The notes under the pieces were generated by a model, which had not been told where the DNA came from, did not search any database, and saw only the letters and a list, made by a program, of their open reading frames with translations. A stretch of DNA of 64,000 nucleotides from Anaspis maculata (Eukaryota; Arthropoda; Insecta; Coleoptera; Scraptiidae): positions 47,346,601 to 47,410,600 of the forward strand of contig OX421964.1 of NCBI GenBank assembly GCA_949128115.1, in the 5' to 3' direction. A program made the position numbers and the translations under genes. Positions within the stretch are counted from its first letter, which is position 1; every line of letters starts with the position of its first letter. Below are positions 1 to 11,200 of the stretch, piece by piece.

Positions 1-560
1 TTTTGTGAAATTTTTCAAAAGCTAATAACTTTTTTTGGATAGTTTTAATTTTGCAACTTAATATTGCAAAAAATAACAACATCTATAACAATACCAAATT
101 CATATATTTAACATTTTAAAGATGGTCCACTATCATTGATGGCTCTTAGTTTTCTTCTGCCATATTCGATCATTCTCTGGACAACAGCAGGATCAATTTT
201 TCTAAGCTCCTGCCTCCCAGTGTACCGCAAGCTCGACTAATATAAAATTTTTGGTGAGGATTGAGCAGAATAGTACACGACCAGGGATGGGAATCTGCAT
301 CAAATGAAGACCAATTACGGCGTCGCATTTTTCAATAACATTAGAGAATTTCGCATTGGAGAAATTGATACAGAGAATTATAGAACATGACCGAAGAAAA
401 TTGAGATCTATCGAAGATAATGGTCCATTATCAATATGTTGAATATGAATTTGTTATTGTTATATATGATGTTAATTTTTGCAATATCAAGTTAAAAGAT
501 AAAGACTATTCAGAAAAAGTTATTAGCTTTGAACGATTTCCCAAAACTTTCGGACCATAC
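1..560. repeat. Head-to-head pair of degraded Tc1/mariner-like ends
   Basis: The left part (about 1-130) and the right part (about 420-560) are inverted copies; both carry a block reading AGCTAATAACTTTTT and a TGGTCCA block. Between them are two opposed coding scraps: on the - strand about 125-235 a stretch resembling a transposase C-terminus (contains RKIDPAVVQRMIEYG), and on the + strand about 290-400 a similar scrap (contains EDQLRRRIFNNI) with stops. I infer two 3' ends of mariner-family elements joined tail to tail. The window starts inside the element, so the left boundary is unknown. The family assignment is tentative. Confidence 0.45.
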
Positions 561-973
561 GTTATGTATACGTTGTACAAGTATTACGTGTAGTCCAGTT
601 CTTTTTACAATACGAAAATGTGACTGGGAGAATTCTCAGATTTGGCATTGTGAACTACAGCTTCACCTTTTGATGTGGAATATCTTCATGCTCTCGTAGT
701 GGAATTGTTCTTGTATATAATTGAAGTAGATGTAGCTTTCAGTCTTTCCACAAGATTTTATTTTTGGTAAAAGGTTGCCGACCGGTTTTGCTAGAGTTTT
801 GCTAGCATCAACGGGGCTGTACAATAGAGGTGTATATAAATTATTAAAAATTGAATGTCAAATGGAAATTATTGAATTAAATTGAAATAAATTAAACTTT
901 GGCCAAAGCTTAGCTTGGGCATCGTTCCCAAAGCTTTGACATTTGATTATCATTATCGAAAACCTATCCGATG
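561..973. other. No recognised feature
   Basis: AT-rich non-coding sequence without a supported ORF, RNA gene or clear repeat. Confidence 0.5.
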
Positions 974-1109
974 AATCCACCTTTCCCATGAGAACATCAC
1001 GCATACCTGTGAGGGCACAACTGGCGGTCTGTAGTAGCCGTCTGTACTAGCGGGAATCTGTGCTCACAGGTATGCGCTGACATGATTTCTTTGATGGGAA
1101 AGGTGGATT
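974..1109. mobile_element. Short palindromic MITE, uninterrupted copy
   Basis: Terminal inverted repeats start AATCCACCTTTCCCAT and end ATGGGAAAGGTGGATT, with a second inverted block CGCATACCTGTGAG / CTCACAGGTATGCGC inside. A second copy at 28686-28944 has another MITE inserted in its loop. This copy therefore shows the empty site of that insertion. Confidence 0.65.
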
Positions 1110-1490
1110 TGAACCAAATTCGGCAGGAACAGGAAGCAACACAACAATAGCATTAATGAGGTCTGCATCTGGAGTTTTCCACTATTCCCCAGTCGGGTGC
1201 CACAAATTTTTGAATTTTCTCCTGGCCGTTACAACCCGAGACGGCTGTTCAACCGGGTTTTGACCAGGGCGACCCGCACTTGGTGCAAGAGTCAACTTGG
1301 ACTATCTTTTCTGTTGGGGGATCGACCTTCTTCGGAAAATTGCAACCAATTCGGTCTCCGTTTTCTGGCGGTGATTTTTTCAAAATGAAACTTGCACATT
1401 TCGTGAATTCAAACTGCACTCCAATCTTCGGTGTCAACAGATTTTTGATTGGGAAATCGTTCTTCAAAGTTTGTAACAACCAGTACCTAA
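1110..1490 (+). repeat. Dispersed repeat, copy near left edge
   Basis: About 350 bases match in the same direction at 62370-62740 and 61630-61880, and in inverse orientation at about 63480-63690 and 37610-37700. Shared landmarks are the block around GGAGTTTTCCAC and the later GGGGATCGAC. The ORFs in it are not conserved between copies, so I treat it as non-coding repeat. Confidence 0.55.
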
Positions 1491-1493
1491 AAC

Positions 1494-1581
1494 CCTGTAT
1501 TGTCAACGAAACTAGATGGCGTCTTTAAAAAGAAATCTTGTTCTATCAAACTGTTGTTCCCATGCTGCAGAAACAACATTT
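1494..1581 (+). pseudogene. EcKL kinase fragment (decayed)
   Basis: Translated in one frame this stretch gives CIVNETRWRL, a stop, then KEILFYQTVVPMLQKQ. It aligns with residues about 403-427 of the tandem EcKL protein at 16556-18778 ([20 protein letters not shown]). The stop at 1526-1528 and the absence of any continuing kinase sequence show a dead fragment. It directly follows a dispersed repeat and was probably carried or truncated by it. Confidence 0.55.
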
Positions 1582-2701
1582 CTTCCAATAAGTGGTCATT
1601 AAAATGGGCAAAATATAAAGAAAGTACAATTTATTTCCTTGCGTTTTTTTTTCAAAATAAATAAATAAATAGTAGGGTTGCTACGTGAAAAGTTACTGCA
1701 CTTTATGTTGTTGGAGCTATGAAATTTGATTAGGTGCGCTTCTTCGGGGAACTCTTTATTTGGATTTGGAACAATTCTGTCCGAGGTGCCTACCAAAATT
1801 ACAGCTACATTCAAACATCACACATTCACACATCCCTGGTGGTTTTCCAATATGGCTACTTGAACATATGAAAATCTCATATTCGCCCCATTGTATGCTC
1901 AGGATGTCGATTTTTAGATTAGCTATTCTCAAACTGACGGTAACCACAATAATTGTGACGGGTGCTAAATTTTCTGTGTACAGGATGTTCACGCGATATG
2001 AAACCCTCCCCTCCACCAAACGCTTCCCCTTGGAGGTTTTTTAAAAAACCAAAATTAAAACATGATCATTTTTCCCGTAGTTCTCTAATATGTTCACCAC
2101 ATATTTGTATATCCCATAATATACAGGTTGTTCAAGAAAAAGATATCCTGTATTTAATTACTGTACAGGTTACTGTCTGTGTAGCTTTATAGGCTGACTA
2201 CAGAAATATAATAATAATATAATAATAGTATATATTTGTCTTCACCATTCGGTATACAAAGGCAAAAGAAATTGCATTTAATAATAAAAATAATGTACAA
2301 CAACAGTAGTATTTAAAATGTTTCCAAACAATACAATACCATATACACGATACATATCAATCGAAAGATATTTTTATCTCTAATATTAGAAAAGTTTTAT
2401 AAAACTATAAGAAATACATATAAAGGATTTTAAATGTGCCGAGAAAGTTTTAATTTAAGAGGGAGGCAGAACAGAGGGTGAACCTTCATTCCTCGATCAG
2501 TGCTGCAAATTTAGTAACTGCGGAGACGAAATTGTAGATGTTGTTGATTTTTTCTTTGTCGAGATTTGTGAAAATAGAATGGAAGTTCTCATATGTGATT
2601 CCTGTTCACAACAGGAATCACTACAGAAATATGTAACACTTATGGGTTTCTTTTCAAATAACTTCTCGAAAATGAATAAATCTCAATTGCAAAGATAGTA
2701 T
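1582..2701. other. Non-coding, one old inverted-copy segment
   Basis: About 1695-1805 is an inverted relative of 6420-6540: both contain GGAGCTATGAAATTTG and GGAACAATTCTGTCCGAG on opposite strands. The rest is AT-rich with AAT-type low complexity near 2205-2230 and holds no supported gene. Confidence 0.5.
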
Positions 2702-2954
2702 TGTTACAAGCGGCGATTCCGTGCATTCTGGTAAACACGCGATCTTTCTAGATTCTTCCATTCATCATTATGTGACGGTGTAGATACAACTGCGTAGTTC
2801 TGGATATTTCCAGAAGTATACAGAACCTTATAGGAAGTATTGAAGAACCTTCAAGGCTCGATCGAGACATATCTGCTCATTTTGGCAGAGGTGCAGACAT
2901 TATGGAGCACACGGGAAGCACGCGAAAGGTGTGTGATTATTCAGAAGTGGTCTA

Positions 2955-3203
2955 CAGGGCCGGCGTTACAGCTTTTGGCGCCCAAGGCCAAGTTCTGTAG
3001 TGCGCCTTTTTATGAGTAAAAAAAAAACATCTCAAGCGATTTTTTCTTTAAATTATAACGGTAATGTTGATAATAATTGAAAATTATACAAATTGTGAGT
3101 GAAAAAACGCCACAGCCGAAATTTTTTGGAGACATTAGAGAGTGAAAAAGTTTGGCAAGCCCGAGTCAATCGCCTCGCTCGCCACACCCTAACGCCGGCC
3201 CTG
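2955..3203. mobile_element. hAT-type MITE with 8-bp target duplication
   Basis: Ends are CAGGGCCGGCGTTA and TAACGCCGGCCCTG, perfect inverted repeats, flanked on both sides by GTGGTCTA (2947-2954 and 3204-3211). An 8-bp duplication and a CAG...CTG terminus are diagnostic of hAT elements. It is 249 bp and non-coding, so it needs a transposase in trans. Confidence 0.85.
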
Positions 3204-3287
3204 GTGGTCTAGAATCCATATGCCGGATCACTATGGAAACTGCTGGAGAATGCATGGAACATTCGAGATGAATTGGTCGGACCTATA

Positions 3288-4792
3288 CAGGGTCCTGCAA
3301 CAGTGCGTCTGGCTTTCCTAGCGCCCTTACCTTGCAAAATTGAGGAAAAGGTGTAATACATAAAATGATTGATTTAAAAAATTCTACCTCGGAAAAATAT
3401 TTTCAACTATACAGGGTGTTCAATTTTTACGCTATAACAAAAACAACGATTTTTTGAAATTGAAGGCCCCACTTCTGATTTATTTTTTTTGTTCAGCTTT
3501 TCAAGCTCTATTACCAATGTATTTTTGTTTTTTCAATTTGTGGCAGTGCTAGCAACTGGAAATTGAGAATTGAATTTTTTTGTAATTTAGTTTACTTTGA
3601 AAAATCGTAGAGGTCTCGTTTATTGGGATCAAGGAATGAAATTTGGCATAACGGTAGTCGAATCGAAGCTGAATAACTTCATGACAAAAACTTGAGGTTC
3701 AATTATACAGGGTGTGCAGAATTTTTTTTCAAACTTCGCAAATTTCAAAATGCCATTACAAATAATTTTTTAATTTTTTAATTTCTTCCTCTTCCTCTTC
3801 CTCATTTTTACTAGGGATACCCTACCCCTAAATTCCACAATTTCAAAGGTAATCGATAATTTTGATAAAAATTGTCGTTTATTTGGATTTTTTATAATCT
3901 TAGTAGGTCCTGATACAGAAAATCATATGTCAAAATGAACGCACCTCTTAATTTGACAGTTTGTAGGTTTTTGAAGTCGAGAAAATTCAGCTCAATTGGA
4001 ATTTTCTCTTTTCCATCGCGCAACGAATTTTTTTTTCAAGCATTTTCTTCACATTGGAATTTAGCGCAGCTATTTAATGAAAAAAACTTTTTCTTAGCAC
4101 CAAACCAAGCAAAATGTGTCATTCAGACATTTGTTGATGATCACCAGGGCCTACCCGGCGTGAAAAATTTTAATAAATAGCACTTTTCATGAAAATTATC
4201 GATTATCTCGGAAATTATCAAATTTAGGTGTAGGGTACCCTTGGTGAAAATGAAAGAGGAGAAAAAAGCTATTGAATGTTGAAATAAAATAAGGGGCATT
4301 CCATTTGAAGAAAATGACTTATGGCATTTTAAAATTTGCGAAGTTCGAAAAAAAATTCTGAGCACCCTGTATCACTGAATCTGAAGTTTTTTGTCATGAA
4401 ATTATTCACCTCCTATTCGACTATAGTTGTGCCAAATTTCATCCCTTGATTGGAAAAAACGAGTCTCCTACGATTTTTTTAAACAAACCTTGAAATTACA
4501 AAAAAAATCAATTTTTAATTTTTAGTTGATAGCACTGCCACAAATTGAAAAAACAAAAATACGCTTATAATAGAACTTGAAAAGCTGAACAAGAAAATAG
4601 AACCAAATGTAGGGTATTTCATTAAAAAAATCTCTGTTTTTGTTATAGCGCAAAAATGAAACACCCCGTATAGTTGAAAATAATTCCACTGGTTAGAGCT
4701 TCTCAAATCAATAATTTTATGTAATACACCTTTGTCTCTATCTCGTAAGGGAAGGGCGCTAGGAAAGCCCGACGCACTGTTGCAGGACCCTG
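3288..4792. mobile_element. 1.5-kb palindromic element, TA target site
   Basis: Begins CAGGGTCCTGCAACAGTGCG and ends with its reverse complement, flanked by TA (3286-3287, 4793-4794). The arms pair for roughly 600 bases with scattered mismatches and both contain a second inner CAGGGTG/CACCCTG motif. The loop is about 3900-4180. No transposase reading frame survives. The TA site suggests mobilisation by a Tc1/mariner-class transposase. Confidence 0.75.
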
Positions 4793-5038
4793 TATAAGGC
4801 ATCAATTGAGTTGTCGTCTCGCAACCAGTTCTGAATTGGAAGAGACAGCGAGCGCATAGAAGCGAAGTACCTGCGATTTTGTTCCAAGGGTAAATAATTG
4901 TTGGCGTGTATTTATTGTAGTACGCAGTGATAAACAGTGCGTGTTTTAAAACGATCGTCTCAATTATATTAGAACCCGTATGCGAAATTCGTAACAGTAT
5001 TCTAGGCAGCCAGAGTATACACAACGCACTTCGCGTTA

Positions 5039-5214
5039 AGGCCGCTCTATGAAATTACGCAACGCAGCCGCAGCCGCAACGCAGGTTTCTGATTGGCTCG
5101 CAAGCCTTTCGCGTCGTTGTGATGGCTTTGCGAATACCTTGCGAGCCAATCAGAAACCTGCGTTGCGGCTGCGGCTGCGTTGCGGTTGCGTTGCAAATTT
5201 TCATAGAGCGGGCA
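5039..5214. mobile_element. Near-perfect hairpin MITE, possible TTA target site
   Basis: Arms start AGGCCGCTCTATGAAA and end TTTTCATAGAGCGGGCA, and include a GC-rich GCAACGCAGCCGCAGC run and CTGATTGGCTCGCAAG, each repeated inverted. TTA precedes (5036-5038) and follows (5215-5217), which fits a PIF/Harbinger-type element. The ORF through it is an artefact of the palindrome. Confidence 0.65.
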
Positions 5215-5626
5215 TTAGAGCTATGAAACTCGGTGCACTCCTTTGGAGAACTGATCTTATAGTTGCGCGGCTAAGCCACAAATTGGACGAACCCTGCAAA
5301 TTATGAGGCCACGATGCCACTTGGCAGGATTGTTCTATGGAACATTGTCTTAATTTTAAGAAGTGGTGCCACGATGGTGGTCGGTGCGGACGCTGTATAC
5401 AGGGTGATCAAAAATGAAAAAATTGAAACTTAGGAACCAGAAGAGTTGGAGCGATGAAAATCACCATGTAGATTCACAATTTGATGCTTATCAAGATAAA
5501 ACAAACCGCGTCTGAATATCTCCAAAAATTTCATTAATATCCTGAAAGTAGTGGTCGGTCTCATGAAAATTGAGAATTTCAATAAATCAGTGATTTTTCA
5601 AGATATTCGGATGAAACTTGATATTT
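5215..5626. other. Non-coding, degraded repeat traces
   Basis: About 5217-5300 faintly resembles the 1700/6500 repeat (GAGCTATGAAACTCGG), and a single TACAGGGTGATCA motif occurs at about 5398-5410. Nothing codes. Confidence 0.4.
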
Positions 5627-6292
5627 CGGCCAAAATTGACGTCAGAAATAAAATGCGTGGTGCCACCGTCTCCGCCTACTATTCTCAAAAACAAAACAAG
5701 CAATTGTTTTTTTTTCATGACCGCCATTTTGACTCACCCAGTATTCAATAAGTGGAAAATCGATTGGTACTAGTAAAATTGGTCATATGCAATAATCTAA
5801 AGGCAAACATAACTATTCCCAGCAAGCCACTTCGTTTTTCATTGGCCGTAAGGTGATGTTAAACCCATTTTTACGAGTTTTACAGCATCGGCCCTCACCA
5901 TTGCCAAAATGACCCTTGGAACTATTGAAGAGTTTTCAAAAGAGTTCAACTTTATTTTTTATGTGGATTACAACCTTATTTTGGATTATCTTGAGTCCTG
6001 TCTGAAATATCATGGAAAAAATAGCTCTTCGTAAAACTCGTAAAAATGGGTTCAAACATCACGTTATACCCAATAAAAAAGAAGTGACTTGCTGGGAATG
6101 GTTATGTTTGCCTTTAGATTATTGCATATGACCAATTTCACCAGTACCAATCGATTTTCCACCTATTGAATACTGGGTGAGTCAAAATGGCGGTCATGGA
6201 AAAAATTACAATTGCTTGTCTTATTTTTAAAAATAGTAGGCGGAGACGGTGGCACCACATCGCATTGCATTTCTAACGTCAATCTTGGCGGG
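5627..6292. repeat. Foldback repeat with long inverted arms
   Basis: Arms of about 250 bases pair: left CCAAAATTGACGTCAGAAAT with right ATTTCTAACGTCAATCTTGG, then GTGGTGCCACCGTCTCCGCC with its complement, down to CATTTTTACGAGTTTTAC and GTAAAACTCGTAAAAATGG around a loop of about 130 bases. A GACTCACCCAGTATTC / GAATACTGGGTGAGTC pair sits inside the arms. Confidence 0.75.
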
Positions 6293-7005
6293 AATAGGGT
6301 AGACCGCTATGGGATAATTACGCTAGGATGGACCATCCTGTATGTACTTTAAAACTCCTTGCTGACACTCTGAAGGAGTTTATGAGAGTACCGGTCAGAC
6401 AAGAAAATTACATATTGGAAAATGGTCGCCATTTTGGATGCAGCGGTAATTTTGGTTGGCAACTCGGACAGAATTGTTCCAAATAATACCATGAAGAAGT
6501 GTACCAAATTTCATAGCTCCAACAAGTGCAGTAGAATTGACGGCACACCATAGGGACCTGTGGGCGGGGCTGAACAGAAAAGCCAAAATCGTTTCGGACG
6601 AGTCCATGTGTTGAAATAGGGGAAGTAAAACTGTCAGCTGGAGTGCTGGACCATTACCAGGTCACAGGCCTAGACCCCACTGCAAATTTAGGTGCGCCAC
6701 TGGATAAACTGAGTTCGCGCAGTTGGGTTACAGTCCGCCCACTGGTCCCTCTGGTATCTACTCTATATCCGTTATATGTCGCATAGCGGCCCTGCTGAAA
6801 TATAAATTTCAAATTTGTCATGCCGCTTCCTGATAGATAGTTCCATCTAGAGGTCTAGGATTGAGTTCATCCGAACTCAAGAAAATTTGTTGTCTTGTTA
6901 CTTATTCGTGATTGTGGAAGAATTTTTTGTTTTTTTCGGTAATTTTGAAAGTTCGAGCCCTCTAGATGTATCTACCAGGAGGCTGAATGCCAAATTTGGA
7001 ATATA
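6293..7005. other. Non-coding, contains inverted relative of 1695-1805
   Basis: 6420-6540 is the second copy of the GGAACAATTCTGTCCGAG-type repeat, here on the opposite strand. No gene is supported. Confidence 0.45.
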
Positions 7006-7125
7006 CTGTGTGATCGAATAAATGTTCAATTTAAGCAGGCTGTGTCCTAGTAGAACGTATGTTTGCGCTTCCGAATTCGATCAGGCCACAGCCTGCCTAA
7101 ATTAAGAATCCATTTGATCACACAG
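7006..7125. mobile_element. 120-bp MITE, TA target site
   Basis: Begins CTGTGTGATCGAAT and ends ATTTGATCACACAG, with inner pair AAGCAGGCTGTG / CACAGCCTGCCT; TA flanks both ends (7004-7005, 7126-7127). Confidence 0.7.
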
Positions 7126-8073
7126 TAGCTAGGTATTCGACTAAACAGCCCAATTTCAGATTCCTGTTTTCTCCAGTTTTTTTTTTCGAATCAGTGATTG
7201 CCATGGAACTGTAAGAAGAAAAGTAACATTTTGAAAGGACAACCCTAATGACTGCATGCATAGTGCTCGCCGGTTCATGATTTGTTAGCAAAATTTTTTT
7301 TGACAACACATCAAGATAAAAAGGCTATATTTGGCGAAAAAATTTGCCAGTCGTATTATGAGGCCTAAAATTGGGTTTATTATATCTTATTCTCAACGTA
7401 ATCAGTATTAATCAATAATCAGGAATGGTCAAACCCTAGAAATGGTCAGCTCTGGGGTCAGGGGCGGACTTGGCTTTCGTGGCGCCCTAGGCATGGTTTG
7501 GTTTGATCGCTAAGATGAACCTGCATGAAGTTGGATATATTATTTCGACAACTCAAAAATCAGCATCCACCACTCGACCGTCTTCATTCTAACCTCTTCA
7601 ATCGATCGATCGAGTGCATTAAATGATAAAAAAAAAATCATAATCATTAGCTCTGCAAACAGTTTTCCCTTTGTGAGATAAGTGTAAGCATTTTTTAAGC
7701 AGATGGGCCAGATGCGAGATAAAGAGCCTTGGGTTGGGTGACGACTATAATAATAATACGGGCGAAAGGCAATAACACGCGTGTTATTTCAGGAATATAT
7801 ATCCCCTATTAGCTTTGTTTCATCATACCTGATAGCACTCGAATGCACAGCACCTATGATGATGATGATGATGGTGATAGATATTATCAACGGTATCGAT
7901 CTTTCAAGTTTACACATTCATCATTGTGGATGCAAACGTCTCGCCCACGCGCGAGAGCCGTCGGTGCTCTGGGCTATTAGCAATGCCTATTAGCCCAGCC
8001 AGAGCCGATTCAATACAAGTAGTACTGAAATGATGTTTGCATTGTAATTGTTGCATTGAATTGATTGCTGCAG
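7126..8073. other. Intron or upstream DNA of the cyclase gene
   Basis: No exon could be recognised. It contains a short GAT microsatellite (about 7856-7876) and the acceptor CTGCAG that opens the first placed cyclase exon at 8074. Confidence 0.5.
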
Positions 8074-8248
8074 GCACGACCGGAACCACACCAAAGCTCT
8101 CTGGACAAATGCCGTCAAACGCCTGTCCAGCGAGAGAAAAAAGACCAGCTTCGCGACGATAGCGTTCGCCGTGATGAACTCCAATCAGGTGGTGATGGAG
8201 GACGTGGTCTGCGAGAGCTACCAAGACAACCACAACTGCATCAAACAG
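8074..8248 (+). CDS. Ac78C: Adenylyl cyclase exon 1 (first placed)
   Basis: Acceptor CTGCAG before 8074, donor GTATGG after. The first base completes a codon from an unseen upstream exon. Encodes part of the cytosolic N-terminus ([20 protein letters not shown]... ending NCIKQ), with no membrane segment. Support comes from the open frame, the splice sites and phase agreement with exon 2. Confidence 0.7.
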
Positions 8249-11200
8249 GTATGGGACATCTTTTTTTTTCAAACTGTTCTCTTCACCAATTGACTCTACA
8301 CTAGCCTGATTGGTTTAACTGCTCCATTTTAAGTCATCAGATGTTGCAAAGTTGCGGCAGTAGAAATTGCCAGAAAGAGCGGCCTGATTGGCTAAAACAG
8401 GTTGTTTCGTGCCGATGTCATTCATCGTGATCCGACGTGATTCCGGACGCAAGTCGGACTTGAAATTGAGCCCTTAGAACTAAAGATATATGTACTCGTA
8501 TCTACAGACAGTATCTATGAGAAGAAGTAGAATGGTTTTCGATAGAAATAAATCAGATAAGTACGATGTCACGTTACAAGCTTTAAACCGCGTCTGTATC
8601 AAAGATTTTAGTGTAAGGTACGAAATTTTGAACGAAACGAAACGAAATGAAAACGCCTCCTCACATAAGAATTGTACATTTCAAAGTCGGTTCTGTTTTA
8701 TTAAATTGAATACCCCCACGATTTTTTGTTACAGGAAATTGATACCTAAGGTATAAATAAGCCAGGTTTTTTGAACATCTGTTATTAAGTACTTGATAAT
8801 GTTAAATTTTGTTAAAACATGAAGACTCAAATATTGACATGTTTGCTCACAATTAACGTGGTCAATACAGATCAGTGATCACTGAAGATTTTTAGCTGTG
8901 TCCACCTATATTGGTATAGATTACCTAGACGAGATTTTCCTGAGGGAAAAATCTATAATCTAATAATTTATCATTACCATGTGATGGTACCCCTTTCCCC
9001 TGAGATTTTATTTGTTTGGCCTATGATCTTCTCAACTCTTCGTTGTGCTCGCTTTTGTTCAGGAGTGAAACGACCCGAGGGGAAAGAAGGTGAAGTTCAA
9101 TGAAACACGCTCATTGCATAGAAAGTTACATTTACTAAAAGCAAAGAAGTGCAAAATTATTCTTTTATGATTCTTTTCGCAAAACTCCTAACATGTGACA
9201 GAATGGACAATATGACACAAAATGAACAAAACAATGTCATAAGAAAACATTAAAATCAATACCATAAAAAGTGAAAACAACACAACCAAAATATATTAAA
9301 CTGTCAAATCGAAGAAAAGGGAGAGTGACGGATTCGGAAAAAGGGCACTCAGTGGAAGAACCCGGCAAAGAAACCCCTGAGTATTGCCCGAAGAAGAGGA
9401 CTCTCAAATATGTTGTGACTAGTGACATATAAAACAAAAACCTGGATTGACCAATCTCTATAAAAATGGGGGTGGACATGTTTTTTGAATACCCCGTATA
9501 GATATTCAGGTGTTTTTGGGAAAAGACCCACCTCCACTTTCTCGCTGCACAATTTTTTCCTGAAAAAAAGCTGAGATCGATTTTCTTTTTGAGGGGGACG
9601 TATTTTAGCGTATTTTCAACCTTTTCGTTCCACCCCTTTAGACAGGAAGACTACTCTTTCAAGAATTCCAAATAGAAATAGGGGTCGAGTTGCACATCAT
9701 TTTGAAGGTCTTCTAATTTTTCTCACAACAGCTGAAAAAAATCAAAATCTATCAAGCCATTCTGAAGCTACGAATTTTTCAAAATCGGATTCTTTTTTCC
9801 TTTTTTGTGAAGATTGTATCCAAAAAAATCAGTTGATCTCTTATAAGTAATCATTTTTCATCCCAAGGTTGCATCTAAGCTAGAGTAGTACCCTTCCAAA
9901 GTTTTCAGTTACAACAAGAGCCGAAATAAGGAAAAGTAAGAAAAGTACTTCACTTTTAAAGACCTTAGATTTTCTTTCGAGATTTAGAATAGGAGTTGAA
10001 AATTAGCCCCAGATCCCTTCTATCTCCTTCTCTTAGTTCCAACTATGTGCTGAAAAATGCATAAAATTTGGTGTTAGTGTTTTCTTTCAATCTAAGATGT
10101 TTACTGAAGGGATCAACTAGGTTTTCCAGATACAATGTTGAAGTTGATGAAATAGAAAAAAAGCATCCGATTTTGAAAAATTCGTAACTTCGGAACTATT
10201 TCTCTGTTTCATTTTTTCAATTCTTGTGGAGAGAATTAATTGAAAGACCTTCAAAATGATGTGCAACTTGACCTCTATTCCCATTTAAAATTCTTGAAAG
10301 GGTAGTCACTCTGCCTAAAGGGTTGGAATGAAATATTGAAAATACGCTAGTTATATGTCTCCCTCAAAAAGCAAAGCTACCTGTGTCAGCATTTTTTTCA
10401 GGAAAAAAATGGTGCAAAAAATTGAAAGTGGGCCCTTTTCAAAAAATCACCTGTAGACACCAAGCCAGTTCATGTCGAATAGGCATGGGTAAAATGGAAC
10501 CACTCGGGAAAGAAACCAGTTTTCTAGACTACCAAAAATGCGTTTCGACAGGACGGCCCCGTGGCGCAGCCGGTCGAGTGGCTGCCTGCGACGCGGAAGT
10601 CCTGGGTTCGATTCCCGGTGAAAAGTCTGGGTGTTGTGTTGTCCGAAATTTGCACTTTTCTGAGTTTGTAGAATTAATAAATAAACGGGCGAAATCCTAT
10701 GGCAAGAAAAAGCCGATAAGGAGAAAAACATTCATTTTAAAAATGCGTTTCGACAGTACTGAACTTACATCGTGAACGTGATACTTGTATTCGTTTTTTG
10801 GGAAAAAACCGAATGAAGCGAAGAGAAGCTCTTGGAAATTAACAGAAAGTTAAATAATCGGCAGACTCAAGTAAACTCGCAAGCTTTGTGTAAATCTCAA
10901 GGATTCAAGTCAACTGGATAAATTTGCTCTGTTCTATGTTTTTGTTTTTAATCACGTTTTTTTCTACATTTTCAGGACATCACGGACACAAGCATATGCA
11001 ACCACCTCCACAACCCACCGAGCAATAACAGCTCCTTCAAAAACAACAAAAGACTGGACGATAGATTAGATATTTATAGTAACTGCAACCATCAAGATCT
11101 GTTCTTGAGAGAGGATCCAGAACTGCGTGAAGGTAACCATCCCTGAACTGCCTTTTTTGTTTTTTAATTGATTTTTTCTAGATTTTGCTACCGTCTTCAA

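Larger units (their letters stand above)
2702..4996 (+). mobile_element. Solo LTR with two nested insertions
   Basis: Starts TGTTACAAGCGG and ends ATTCGTAACA, flanked by a 4-bp direct repeat GTAT (2698-2701 and 4997-5000), as expected for a Ty3/gypsy-type LTR. A related LTR lies at 50321-52457; the two share the TATAAGGCATCAA region and the 3' part around GTGTATTTATTGTAGTACGC. Two younger elements sit inside: a hAT MITE at 2955-3203 and a TA-flanked palindrome at 3288-4792, the latter in the LTR's own TATA region. Removing both leaves about 531 bp. No internal retroelement sequence flanks it, so it is a recombined solo LTR. Confidence 0.75.
8249..10975. other. Ac78C: Intron 1 of the cyclase
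   Basis: 2.7-kb intron. It holds the foldback at 9488-10460 and the SINE at 10552-10738. 8249-9487 shows nothing recognisable. Confidence 0.7.

Noticed and set aside
4515..5024. 169-codon - strand ORF
   Set aside because: It runs from a palindrome arm into LTR sequence, with no motif; not conserved in the related LTR.
7455..7510. hAT-like terminus (CAGGGGCGGACTTGG)
   Set aside because: No opposite end or 8-bp duplication located.
10552..10640. tRNA gene
   Set aside because: A and B boxes are good, but the acceptor stem does not pair and the unit is bounded by an 18-bp duplication with a SINE tail.
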